Of a stretch of 64,000 nt of DNA, positions 37,850 through 46,900 are shown piece after piece. The notes beneath the pieces were generated by a model. It was not told the origin of the DNA and searched no databases. It was given only the letters and a program-made list of their open reading frames with translations. Numbering within the stretch: position 1 is the stretch's first letter; each line of letters opens with the position of its first letter. The position numbers were made by a program, and so were the translations under genes. Origin of the DNA: an uncultured Pelagibacteraceae bacterium (GTDB taxonomy: Bacteria > Pseudomonadota > Alphaproteobacteria > Pelagibacterales > Pelagibacteraceae); contig CACDSN010000001.1 in the NCBI GenBank assembly GCA_902555465.1, positions 36,163 to 100,162 of the forward strand. Direction: 5' to 3'.

Positions 37850-38059
37850 CTAATGTTGAATGTATCCTTTGTTAATTTTTTCTCTTATTTTTTTATCAGC
37901 AAATTTTTTTGCCTCCTGCTCATTTATAAATTCTTTGATTTGTTCCTGCGGATTTTGAATTCCAATTCTTCCAAAAACAACTTTTACTAAAATACCTTTT
38001 TGTGATATTTCCCAAAATTTATTTGAAACTTCGTTTTTAAATTCAAAATATTTTTTCAT
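37850..38059 (-). CDS. Small WGR-domain protein
   Basis: The 69-residue protein is one WGR-type domain: KYFEFKNEVSNKFWEISQKG, then VKVVFGRIGIQNPQEQIKEF with the GRIG core in place of WGR, and a helix EQEAKKFADKKIREKINKGY. WGR domains bind DNA ends or nucleic acids in PARPs and in bacterial MolR-type proteins. A full consensus ribosome site AGGAGG precedes the ATG, unusually strong for this window. It is the first gene of the leftward WGR / small protein / GHKL-zincin / RmuC operon and could be its DNA-sensing part (inference). Confidence 0.8.
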   Translation of the reverse strand: MKKYFEFKNEVSNKFWEISQKGILVKVVFGRIGIQNPQEQIKEFINEQEAKKFADKKIREKINKGYIQH

Positions 38060-38063
38060 TTTA

Positions 38064-38379
38064 ACCTCCTATATTTATTTTTTTATTAAAGTTATGATTT
38101 ATTGCATGATATTCCCTTCTCAGGGGAACTCTGATTTTCTTAAAAGGAAAGATAACTTCAAAGATTATCAGCTGTAATGCCTGGTTAAGACTAGCGAGAA
38201 AGGATAATAACCCAGACATTACTTCGTCCCCCTTTTTGAGAGCGCTTATGAAAGGTAAACAATTAGTTTTTTTTCCAGAGGGAGTTATGACAGAAAGTAG
38301 AGAAGAAAGGATCTCCCTCTTATTCAGCAAACTAATTATTTTATTTATCATAATACTACTTATATAGTCATTTTTACAC
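38064..38379. other. G+C-richer structured segment between divergent island operons
   Basis: This stretch stands out as richer in G and C than its surroundings. The leftward frame is open for 108 codons, but its last codons are made by the AGGAGG ribosome site of the WGR gene, and the forward strand is also open for 86 codons, so I cannot call either coding. Small inverted repeats are visible: TTCCC/GGGAA near 38112-38128, GATAA/TTATC near 38151-38169, and a perfect AGAGGGAG/CTCCCTCT pair at 38277-38284 and 38313-38320. It may be a structured leader or small RNA, or the relic of a gene. Confidence 0.4.
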
Positions 38380-38380
38380 G

Positions 38381-38438
38381 CTGTCAACAGTTATTTTTGA
38401 TTTGACATTTTTTTTTTACACTGTATAAACAGTATATA
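38381..38438 (+). promoter_or_regulatory. Near-consensus promoter with two CTGT/ACAG dyads
   Basis: A TTGACA box at 38402-38407 and a TATAAA box at 38424-38429, 16 bases apart, form the clearest sigma-70 type promoter in the window and point at the repressor-like gene starting at 38448. Two similar dyads lie beside it: CTGTCAACAG at 38381-38390 and ACTGTATAAACAGT at 38420-38433. Each is preceded by TTTTTACAC, so they form an imperfect direct repeat. The second covers the -10 box. They look like operators, perhaps for the S24-like product (autoregulation is inferred). Confidence 0.6.
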
Positions 38439-38447
38439 TAAAGAATC

Positions 38448-39932
38448 ATGAATTTAAATAAATTAAACAAAGTAATACGTTCAATTAGTGAAAAAACTAA
38501 AAACCGTGAATTACTAGAAAAAATTCTTAAAGAGTGCGGCATGAGCAGGTCTAACTGCAGTAATTTGATGGTTTATAATCGGGGATCCTCTTTTGATCAT
38601 TACGTTTATAGGTACAAAGAAGAGCAATTTCCTCGTGAATTTTCATACTTGTTTCTTAATGCAGCTTTTTCATCTCTATATTTAAAAAACTTAAAAAAAG
38701 TAAGAAATAAGAAAAAATCCTTAGAATATGTTAAAAAAAATAAAGATAGACTTTGGTATGACCAAAGTAAAAATTTTTATGAAATTATTTCTAATTGCAG
38801 AAATCAAGATATAAAAAATAAACTTATAATACCAGCTCTTGAATTGCACGCTCTAAATTTAATTAGGTTAGGTAACATGGATCAAAATAATAATTATAAT
38901 GAAAATTATGTTGAAAACTATCTAAGAATTTCCTTTTCAGATGCATTTAATTATATAGAAGAGTCAGATCAAGAAAACTTACAGAATGAACTTCCAACAA
39001 AAAAATTTAAACAATATGAAAAGTTAATACAAAATTTAAAAAACTTCTATCCAATTATAGAACATCTACGAAAAATTTTTATGAAAGAATTTCTTGCTCC
39101 TGATGATTATAAAAAAATAAAAGTTGTAACCCCAACATTAATCGGCTCTAGTAATTATGAAGATATGTTGTTTTCAAAAAGTTTTTTAAGAGATGAACTG
39201 AAAATATCTGACATAAATAATTTATTTATGTTGGTTATAGATGACGAAAATATGAAAGGTAGTTTTGAGGTAAATGACAAAGTATTGATACATGAACATC
39301 CAAGTTATCGATCATTAAAAGATAATAAATCACCTAAGAACAGCTCTTATCGATTTAAAGATGGTGTTTATGCAATTACAATTCCAGATTTTTCAAAAAA
39401 AAACAAACTCGGAGAAAAATTTGCAGTAAGAAGATTGCAATTTAATTATACATACCAAGGAGACTATGAAATACCTGAGTTTTTGCAAGAGGAGGCTGAA
39501 AAAGATATCAATAAAGTTTTTGCAAAAGGTATAGATAAAGTTAGTTTATTTCAGGTTGATGAATTAGTCCAAAAATATGGTATTGGAAATCCTTTGCTTG
39601 TTGAGAAGTTAAAACCAATAATTAATCTAGAAGAATCACAAGAAGATTTCTATTTTGGTAAAAAAGTTCAAAAAGATAAAAATCAAAAAGTTATGGTAAG
39701 TATTATTAGTGATAATCAAAAATATCGACCAATAACTGTTAACATCGACGCCTTAACTATTGTTGGAAAGGTAAAATGGAAATCTAGTTTTGCAAATGAA
39801 CTTCTTGAAAATAATGATTTTAGAACAAAAAATAATTTTTATGAACCAATGGATAAAAATGACTTGTTCGATGAAAAAGAAATACCTGAATTTGATTTAT
39901 TTTTTGACCAAAATAAAAAGGAGATAGCTTAA
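38448..39932 (+). CDS. Repressor-like protein with a degenerate, split S24 (LexA/CI) domain
   Basis: I recognise no full-length family for this 494-residue protein. Residues 259-332 resemble the start of a LexA/CI (S24) peptidase domain: MLVIDDENMKGSFEVNDKVL, then DGVYAITI and KFAVRRLQF. Residues 416-446 resemble its end: VSIISDNQKYRPITV and LTIVGKVKW. The catalytic Ser position reads Asn268 and the Lys position Arg328, so self-cleavage seems lost, and about 80 residues are inserted between the halves. The N-terminal 220 residues are helical and may bind DNA. It sits behind the dyad promoter and is coupled to the exonuclease gene (TAATGG). Confidence 0.6.
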   Translation: MNLNKLNKVIRSISEKTKNRELLEKILKECGMSRSNCSNLMVYNRGSSFDHYVYRYKEEQFPREFSYLFLNAAFSSLYLKNLKKVRNKKKSLEYVKKNKDRLWYDQSKNFYEIISNCRNQDIKNKLIIPALELHALNLIRLGNMDQNNNYNENYVENYLRISFSDAFNYIEESDQENLQNELPTKKFKQYEKLIQNLKNFYPIIEHLRKIFMKEFLAPDDYKKIKVVTPTLIGSSNYEDMLFSKSFLRDELKISDINNLFMLVIDDENMKGSFEVNDKVLIHEHPSYRSLKDNKSPKNSSYRFKDGVYAITIPDFSKKNKLGEKFAVRRLQFNYTYQGDYEIPEFLQEEAEKDINKVFAKGIDKVSLFQVDELVQKYGIGNPLLVEKLKPIINLEESQEDFYFGKKVQKDKNQKVMVSIISDNQKYRPITVNIDALTIVGKVKWKSSFANELLENNDFRTKNNFYEPMDKNDLFDEKEIPEFDLFFDQNKKEIA

Positions 39933-41395
39933 TGGAACAATTTACTTGTTACTTAGATGCTGAAACAACATCAGGATCACATATAAACGCAGATTTACTC
40001 TCTTACTCTGCAATACTTGTAAGAGATAAAGACTTAAAAATTGTTGATAGTATTGATTTATTTGCTCGACCTAGAATTTCTAGATCATATGAGTGTGATG
40101 CCTTATTAGTAAATGGCTTAAATCCATATGATATTTATGACAAAGAAAAACATACTTATAGTAATCACGGTATTGCAAAAAAACTCAGTGAAACATTTAC
40201 AAAATGGAAAAACAAAGGTCACGTTAAATTTAATGCTTATGCAGGGTTTAATTTTGACTTCCTATTAACTTCTCATACATGGTTTTCAAATTTATATAGC
40301 TTCCCATGGTTATTCTCTACAAATGCTTGCCAAATGGATACACTTCCTCTTGCAAGAAACATGGAATATTATAATCCAAATATATTAAAGACTGACATAA
40401 ACAAAAAAAATCATAAAATTTTTAAACTAGCTTCTTTATGTGCGATGAATGGTTTTCCTATTAAAGATAGCCACACAGCCAAGGATGATACACTTGGTTT
40501 AAAAAATTTAACTGAGTATTTAAAAAAAAATGATAGTGAACTATTTAATAAAAATTTACAATTTATTAACAAAAAAGATGTTTTACCTTACGTAAAAAAT
40601 CTAAAATATTTTTATACAACAGAAACTTTTTTTTCAAAAACAAGACAGTTTGCATGTTGTTTTTTAACTGAACATAGTTTCTACGCTGGATATATACTTG
40701 CTTTTGATCTAAAGCATGATCCGAAAGATATATTTGAAGGTAAGAGTAATCAAGAATTATCAAAACTTCTTTTTGCAACACCTGTAAAAATGAGAACTAT
40801 AAAATCAAATAGACTTCCTTTAATTTTAAAACCTGAAGAAAAATGGGTACAAAGTATACAAGATGAATATTCAGCTATTGGTAAAGATGAACTTGAAAAA
40901 AGAGCTGACTATATAATTAAAAATAGATCTGAGATTGCAACAAAGATAAATGTAATATTAAAAGATAAATTTGAAGAAAAAAGTTTAGATCAAACAAAAC
41001 TAAAACCTGAGGAAAAAATATTTGCTTTAAAACCTTCAAAAGACACTCAAAGATATATGAATGACTTTGTCATAGCAAATAAAATGGAAGAAAAACAAAG
41101 AATTGCTCAAAACTTCAATGGTGATGAAGATTTAAAACATCTATCTGAATTAATTTTGATTGATGAATATGGTAAAGAAGCTTTTGCTGATAAAGACTAT
41201 AAAAGAATTAGAAAAGGTATAAGTCAAAGACTACTTTCTACTAATAACGAAAGTTATCCTACAATACCTTCTCAATTTTTAAGAATTGATGAAATTAGAG
41301 TTCAAGAAAAACATGACAAAGAAAAATTAAAAAAAGTTGAGTTAATTAATAGTCATTTAGAAAAAATGTCTGAAGACCATGAAAAGTATCTATGA
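39932..41395 (+). CDS. Exonuclease I-like DEDDh 3'-5' exonuclease
   Basis: The 487-residue protein has the three DEDDh exonuclease motifs: CYLDAETTSGSH (residues 5-16, Asp and Glu), FNAYAGFNFDFLLTSHTW near 100-115, and KDSHTAKDDTLGLKNL near 180. Spacing and length resemble E. coli exonuclease I (SbcB), a single-strand 3'-5' DNA exonuclease. The second half has an SbcB-like LPLILKPEEKW stretch. A Lys/Glu-rich tail follows. A good ribosome site (AAGGAG) lies before the ATG. In this island it may process DNA ends for defence (inference); a plain core sbcB is less likely given its company. Confidence 0.8.
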   Translation: MEQFTCYLDAETTSGSHINADLLSYSAILVRDKDLKIVDSIDLFARPRISRSYECDALLVNGLNPYDIYDKEKHTYSNHGIAKKLSETFTKWKNKGHVKFNAYAGFNFDFLLTSHTWFSNLYSFPWLFSTNACQMDTLPLARNMEYYNPNILKTDINKKNHKIFKLASLCAMNGFPIKDSHTAKDDTLGLKNLTEYLKKNDSELFNKNLQFINKKDVLPYVKNLKYFYTTETFFSKTRQFACCFLTEHSFYAGYILAFDLKHDPKDIFEGKSNQELSKLLFATPVKMRTIKSNRLPLILKPEEKWVQSIQDEYSAIGKDELEKRADYIIKNRSEIATKINVILKDKFEEKSLDQTKLKPEEKIFALKPSKDTQRYMNDFVIANKMEEKQRIAQNFNGDEDLKHLSELILIDEYGKEAFADKDYKRIRKGISQRLLSTNNESYPTIPSQFLRIDEIRVQEKHDKEKLKKVELINSHLEKMSEDHEKYL

Positions 41396-41583
41396 CAATA
41401 ATTAATTCAGAAAAGATAGAAATAGAAATTCAAGAACAGAAAATAGAAAAACCAGGAGCTAAATATTTAGTATTGATTAAAACAAATAATAATGAACTTA
41501 AAATATATTCATCTAATAATAAGCCCTATGTTAGACATACTGAAGATTTGGGAAATATTGTAAAAGAAAAAACTATCTCTTAG
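41392..41583 (+). CDS. Small hypothetical protein
   Basis: The 63-residue product is acidic and strand-rich (KIEIEIQEQKIEKPGAKYLV), with no family I recognise. Its ATG overlaps the exonuclease stop by four bases (ATGA), and its stop overlaps that of the convergent PD-(D/E)XK gene by eleven bases. The coupling argues for a real gene, possibly a small partner of the exonuclease. Confidence 0.5.
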   Translation: MTIINSEKIEIEIQEQKIEKPGAKYLVLIKTNNNELKIYSSNNKPYVRHTEDLGNIVKEKTIS

Positions 41584-42259
41584 AAACCATCTCATAGAAA
41601 AGGTCTACCCTTTTCATAGCATCTTCCTGTAGTTTTATAAACTCTTGTCCTTCCACTTCAAATTTTTGAAAGGTCAAATCTGTTGAACACATCAAAATCA
41701 CACCTTTAGTAATATTTGAGTTAAAAACTTTATTATGAGCAAGGGAATATAGAGCCACCTGAAGTAGATATGAAGTAATCCACTCTTTTTTTTTTGGAGA
41801 TCGACTATTCTTGAAATCCAAAATTGCTTCTGCTCCTGAATAAATACCTACAGCATCACAAGTCCCTGAAAATTTTTGTGGGTACCAGAGGGTTGCTTCT
41901 ACACCATATATCTCTGTAAATTTTTCTTTAATTCCATGTTCAATTATTTCATTAGCCATTTTTTCAGCTAGATCGTCCTTTTCCAATAAATCTCCATTTA
42001 AACGATTTGTTAAAAAATTTTCTAATATTTTGTGCATAGCTGAGCCACGTGAAGTTGCTTCATTTGATATTCTCTGACTCTCCTCTTTTCCAACATCTGC
42101 TTGCCATTTACGTAAAGCTTCTTTATCTTTTTCGGGTTTAGTGAGCTCTAAAATTTCAGTACAACTTGGAAGTTTTTCATTATCAATAGAATAATACCTC
42201 ATGCCATTAATTATACTTCTGGATGATTTTGGATAATTATATATTTTATTCCATCTCAT
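41573..42259 (-). CDS. PD-(D/E)XK (RecB/Cas4/MGME1-like) nuclease
   Basis: The 228-residue protein has the RecB-type nuclease pattern: a GSAMHKILENFL segment (His near residue 74), GTCDAVGIY with the metal-binding Asp near 137, LDFKNSRS as the (D/E)xK site near 149, and the trailing motif YLLQVALYSLAHNK. This matches single-domain exonucleases of the Cas4/MGME1/phage-exonuclease group. It has its own promoter region divergent from the TerB-MORC operon and converges on the exonuclease I-like gene, so two nucleases sit head to head. Confidence 0.8.
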   Translation of the reverse strand: MRWNKIYNYPKSSRSIINGMRYYSIDNEKLPSCTEILELTKPEKDKEALRKWQADVGKEESQRISNEATSRGSAMHKILENFLTNRLNGDLLEKDDLAEKMANEIIEHGIKEKFTEIYGVEATLWYPQKFSGTCDAVGIYSGAEAILDFKNSRSPKKKEWITSYLLQVALYSLAHNKVFNSNITKGVILMCSTDLTFQKFEVEGQEFIKLQEDAMKRVDLFYEMVSKR

Positions 42260-42271
42260 AATTACTTAATA

Positions 42272-42331
42272 ATTTGTTATATTAATTAATCAATAATTAT
42301 TAAAGTAAAAGATAATTTATGTATAACAAAT
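42272..42331. promoter_or_regulatory. Divergent promoter region with a 10-base inverted repeat
   Basis: The 117-base gap between the leftward PD-(D/E)XK gene and the rightward TerB-like gene contains ATTTGTTATA at 42272-42281 and its exact complement TATAACAAAT at 42322-42331, with 40 bases between. One half lies near each start and each includes a TATA-like element. It may be a looped operator or paired binding sites. In such A+T-rich DNA a chance repeat of this size is possible. Confidence 0.35.
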
Positions 42332-42376
42332 AATATTAATCATAGCTTAAAACAAAAAAAAATATTAACATCTATT

Positions 42377-42724
42377 ATGACTGAAGAAAAAAATATCAAT
42401 ATATTAAAATTGCTTCTCCTCATGGCGTTCGCTGATAAAGTTTTTATGGAGGAAGAGAAAGATTTAATTACAAAAATTTCGTCTGAGCTAAAAATTTCTA
42501 ACGATACAATTAACAAACTTATTGATGAGATTGAAAAAATTAAAAATATAACTGAAGAGTGTAGAAAAATAGCAAAAGAAATTCAAAATCAAAAAGATAG
42601 GGACAAAACAATAAAATTGTTAGTTGAATTAATGGCTACTGATAAAATAATTCATAAGAAAGAATTATTTGCAACTCAAATTATTGCCGAAGAATGGGGA
42701 CAGTTAGTTACAGAAGAAGAATAG
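42377..42724 (+). CDS. TerB-like domain protein
   Basis: The 115-residue helical protein has the TerB-type pattern: LLLMAFADKVFMEEEKDLI near the N-terminus and a repeat-like ELMATDKIIHKKELFATQ near residue 85, each with acidic residues that in TerB bind metal. TerB-like domains occur in tellurite and phage-defence gene clusters. It ends one base before the MORC-like ATPase start, so it is the first gene of the restriction-like operon. Its role there is not known to me. Confidence 0.65.
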   Translation: MTEEKNINILKLLLLMAFADKVFMEEEKDLITKISSELKISNDTINKLIDEIEKIKNITEECRKIAKEIQNQKDRDKTIKLLVELMATDKIIHKKELFATQIIAEEWGQLVTEEE

Positions 42725-42725
42725 T

Positions 42726-43916
42726 ATGAAATATACTACAATATTAGAAAAATTAAGATCTCACGGATACACGCTCCCACAATCCTTGGCGGAACTTGCT
42801 GATAACAGCATTACTCATAACGCTAAAAATATCTGGGTATACATGTTCTGGAGTGATGATACTGGAAAAAATTCTTTTATCATGGTTGTAGATGATGGAA
42901 ATGGTATGGATGAGAACGAATTATTAAATAGAGCCTTAACTTTCCCTGATCAAAAAAATAATTACAAAGGAAAAAATAATCACTCAGTTTTTGGTGCGGG
43001 GTTAAAAACTGGTTCATTTAATCATTGTAGATCTATTACTATCATTACTAAAAAAAATGAGTTACTTAAAAAAACCTTAAACTTTAAAGATGGTATTACT
43101 GATAATATGCCGAGTTGTATTAATCATAAATTTATTAAGTCCCATTTAGAAAAATTTGCAAAACAAGAGTCTGGAACTATTATCTTATGGACTGATTTAG
43201 ATAGAATTACAGAACTTCGGGCTGTTGATAGAGGTCCTAATTTTTATGATGACTGTGATAAATCTAAAAAACATTTCAAATTAGTTTATCATAAGTATTT
43301 ATTGGAAAAAAAAATAAATTTATACTTTAACGGAACTGATGAAGTTAATAGGACTAAAGCTTTTGATCCTTTTTACAAAAGCAACACAGAAACTATAAAG
43401 CTACCAGATTCAGAAATAAGTTTTTTAAAGGGTGGAGCTACTACTTTGAAACCATATATAATCCCAATAGACACAGGTAAAGAAAATTTAGGCAAAAGTA
43501 AAAACGATCTTCAAGGATTGTATTTTTTAAGAAATAATAGAGTGATTGATTATGGTGGTTGGTTTGATCTTGGAGAAAAGAATGTAGATAAAATATGGGC
43601 TTCAAATGAAAGATATAATAGGCTTAGAATAGAAGTTACAATACCAATTGAAACTAGTAAAGATTGGATAACGACAGATAAGACCAAGGTAATTATACCA
43701 GGGTATGCAGAAAGCAAAATTCGGAAATCTTTAGTTCAAATTAGAAAAGATTATTTAGAAAAAATAGGTCAAATGAGAGAAGATCAAGAAAAGGAACCTG
43801 TAAATGAAACATTGAAACAAAAAAGAGAATTAAATAGAATTATCAATAATGAAAATTTGGATGATGAAGATTTATTAAAACTTAAAGAGTATATTAATAA
43901 AATAAAAAAAAATTAA
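42726..43916 (+). CDS. MORC/paraMORC-like GHKL ATPase
   Basis: The 396-residue protein carries a full GHKL ATPase site: the N-box PQSLAELADNSITH (19-31), the G1 motif VVDDGNGMDE (54-63) and the G2 motif FGAGLKTGSF (89-98), then an S5-like second domain. The lack of a hinge or transmitter domain and the neighbours Z1, DUF4420 and AIPR place it with the MORC-like ATPases that Iyer, Abhiman and Aravind linked to prokaryotic restriction-modification systems. Such ATPases probably clamp or remodel DNA for the helicase and nuclease. The Z1 gene begins 9 bases downstream. Confidence 0.88.
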   Translation: MKYTTILEKLRSHGYTLPQSLAELADNSITHNAKNIWVYMFWSDDTGKNSFIMVVDDGNGMDENELLNRALTFPDQKNNYKGKNNHSVFGAGLKTGSFNHCRSITIITKKNELLKKTLNFKDGITDNMPSCINHKFIKSHLEKFAKQESGTIILWTDLDRITELRAVDRGPNFYDDCDKSKKHFKLVYHKYLLEKKINLYFNGTDEVNRTKAFDPFYKSNTETIKLPDSEISFLKGGATTLKPYIIPIDTGKENLGKSKNDLQGLYFLRNNRVIDYGGWFDLGEKNVDKIWASNERYNRLRIEVTIPIETSKDWITTDKTKVIIPGYAESKIRKSLVQIRKDYLEKIGQMREDQEKEPVNETLKQKRELNRIINNENLDDEDLLKLKEYINKIKKN

Positions 43917-43925
43917 ATTAATTAA

Positions 43926-46900
43926 ATGAGTGAAGAGTTAAATAATCAAAAACAATTGTTAAATGCATATAAATTAACATTTGCTTCAAAGAAAGGTTTT
44001 TCTAATCCATCCTCATGGTATCCTCGCACTGCTAAAGAAATAGATAATTTGCTTAAATCATTTATAAAAGATTTCTCAGATGCAAAAAAATTTGAAAAAG
44101 AACTTAAAGATTTTTTAGAAACTTCTTATGCCCAAGTAATAGAAAACGATGTTACTTTAATTGCAAAAAAAAGAGATCATATCCCATGGCTCGATGATAA
44201 AAGAAAAGTTTGGAAAAATGCTAACAGTACAAACTCACAATTCGCTTGGTATAAAAGCAAATCAGGATTTAAATTAGGTAACGCATTTGATGATCTGGAT
44301 GACTCTACTGATGAAATATTATCATTATTAGAAGATCCTACAAGACATGGGAAATGGATGACCAGAGGTATGATCGTTGGAGATGTACAATCTGGGAAAA
44401 CTTCACATTATAATGGTTTAATTAATAAAGCTGTTGATACCGGATATAAATTAATAATTGTTTTAAGTGGCTCGTATAATGCGCTAAGAGCACAAACTCA
44501 AAAAAGAATTGAAGATAATACAATAAAGACAACACAACCAGGTCAGCTTAATAAAGTTTTTTTTGCAACATCAAAACCTGATTATATTTACAAAGAAGGA
44601 CTAAGAATAATTCAAGCAGAAAATGATTTTAGTGCTTCTACAGCTAAACAAATATCTATGACAAATTTAGATCCCACCATCTTAGTTGTAAAAAAACATG
44701 TTTCAGTTTTAGCCAATATTTTGATGTGGCTAAATAAACAAGATGGAATGGAAAAAACTGAAAAAGAATGGGAATGGAAAGAGTCAAAATGGAAAAATGA
44801 TACTCATAGACAACTTTTACCAAAACATCAATTGGCATGTGATCAACCTTTATTAGTTATCGACGATGAATGTGACAGTGCATCAATCGATATTTCTCCT
44901 AGAAAAACTAAAGGAACGCAAGACGAATGGGATGAGGAAAAACAAGAAGAATTTAAAAAAATAGATCCTTCAAAAACCAATCAGCTCATTCGAAGAATAT
45001 TAATGTGCTTTAAAAGAAGTACATACATTGGCTATACAGCCACTCCACTCGCAAATGCTTTTATAAATTATTCTTCATACAAGCATGATGAAGGCTTAGA
45101 TATTTTTCCTAAAGATTTTATTAGGTTGTTAAAAAGATATGAGGATCATATTGGTCCTGAAGATGTTTTTGGAATAGCTGAAAAAAATTATGATCCTGAT
45201 GAGGAAGTTGTAAGTTTATCAGAAAATATCGATAAAAATGAATTTCCACAGGTTAAATGGGTATATGATTATAGAAATGATCATGATGATCCAATATTTA
45301 AAAAAGAAGATGGCACCATTGATGAAGAGGCCAGAGATAAAAAATATAGAGAAGAAGCTAAAGATGGGGATGAAATAAAAGGATGGTTGCCACTTTACCA
45401 TAAAAATGGAGCACAATGTTTATATAAAGAGGAAGATATTATTCCACCGAGTTTAAGAGAGGCTATAAATACTTTTTTAATAAATATAGCAGTAAGATAT
45501 TTAAGAAAAAAAGTTAACAATCATAATTCAATGCTTATTCACGTGAGTAGATTTAAAAATGTTCAAGGCAATGTATTTAATCAGGTTAAAAAATATTTAG
45601 ATCAATTAAAAAAAAATGTGCAATATGGGCAAGACAAAAAAATTAAAGAGATTATCAAAAATGAATTTGATAATATTTGGAATCATGATATTCAAAAAAA
45701 TATTAATTTAACTAAATTTCCTGAAAGTAAAAAGTTTAAATTTGATTCTATCTGGAATAAAATATTAGAAGTAATTACTTCAGAAAATAATCCTTTGGAC
45801 ATAGTTCAAATAAATAGTCAATCAGATGATATTCTGGATTATGATCGTCATAAAAATGGTTGGAACGTAATTGTTATTGGTGGTGCAGCAATATCAAGAG
45901 GTATAACATTAGAGGGATTAACGGTAAGCTATTTTACACGTGTTGCTAAACTACCAACTTCTGACACACTTATTCAAATGGGAAGGTGGTTTGGATATAG
46001 AAAAGGATATGAAGACTTATGGCGAGTATATGTACCAAAAGTTTTGCATATTTTGTTTAGGCAGTTTTCATTTACAATGGAAAAAGCTAGAGAAAAATTT
46101 CAGGATCTTTCTGAACAAAATAGAAGTCCAGCAGACTATGCAATTGAAGTTCCATGTTTTCCTGGGTGGAATCTTGTTTCAAAAACAAAAGCCAGAGATA
46201 TAAAAATTATACCTGAACCATATTCATCCTTTACAGCTACAAGCAGAACTCCCGTTATGTATTATAAAGATGAAAAAAGAATTGAGAATATAGAGTTAAC
46301 TAAAAGTTTAATAAATAGTTTACCATCTAAATTTGAAACAGAAATCGAAATTAATAAAAAACTTAAAGAAGGAAAGATTTGGAATCCAATACCATTTGAT
46401 GATGAAAAAATTGATAATACTCTACCAATTGAGGAAATTAGAGAAAAAGTTTTTAAAAAAGGATATGATCAGGTAAAATTGAGAAAAGCTTATTTATGGA
46501 GAAACGTAGATGTAAATAAGATAATTAAATACTTTGGTAATTATAAGTGTCCACCTACTCAAGAATGGACATGTAAAATTATTGCAGCACAAATTAAAGC
46601 ATTAAATGAATTTAAAAAAATAAGCAATTGGAACATAGGAATTTTTAGTATTAATCAAGGACCAAAATATTCAAACTTAAAATTTGAAAAAAATAATATA
46701 GAAGTAGCTTTGCAACAAAGATCAATTAAAACTCCATATAGTAATTTTTTTTCTATAAAAACCTTATCAGATCCAAATGCAGAATTTGCAGATGTTGATG
46801 CAGAGGAGTACAATAAAGGAATAGAAGGATGGTTAAACTTGTACAAAAAAACTGGAAAGTGTGTAATTAAGAGACGAAAGATTAATTTTCTACCCGCGCA

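Noticed and set aside
38107-38366. Forward frame containing FFPEG, which recalls the PlsC acyltransferase motif FPEG
   Set aside because: No HxxxxD motif or ribosome site and the match is only five residues; the opposite strand is equally open, so chance is likely.
38061-38387. 108-codon leftward open frame directly before the WGR gene
   Set aside because: Its last codons are formed by the AGGAGG ribosome site of the WGR gene, it overlaps the promoter area, and no domain is visible. It is described as a non-coding or uncertain segment instead.
42272-42331. att-type recombination repeat
   Set aside because: The repeat is inverted, not direct, and lies inside a promoter gap, so an operator role is more natural.
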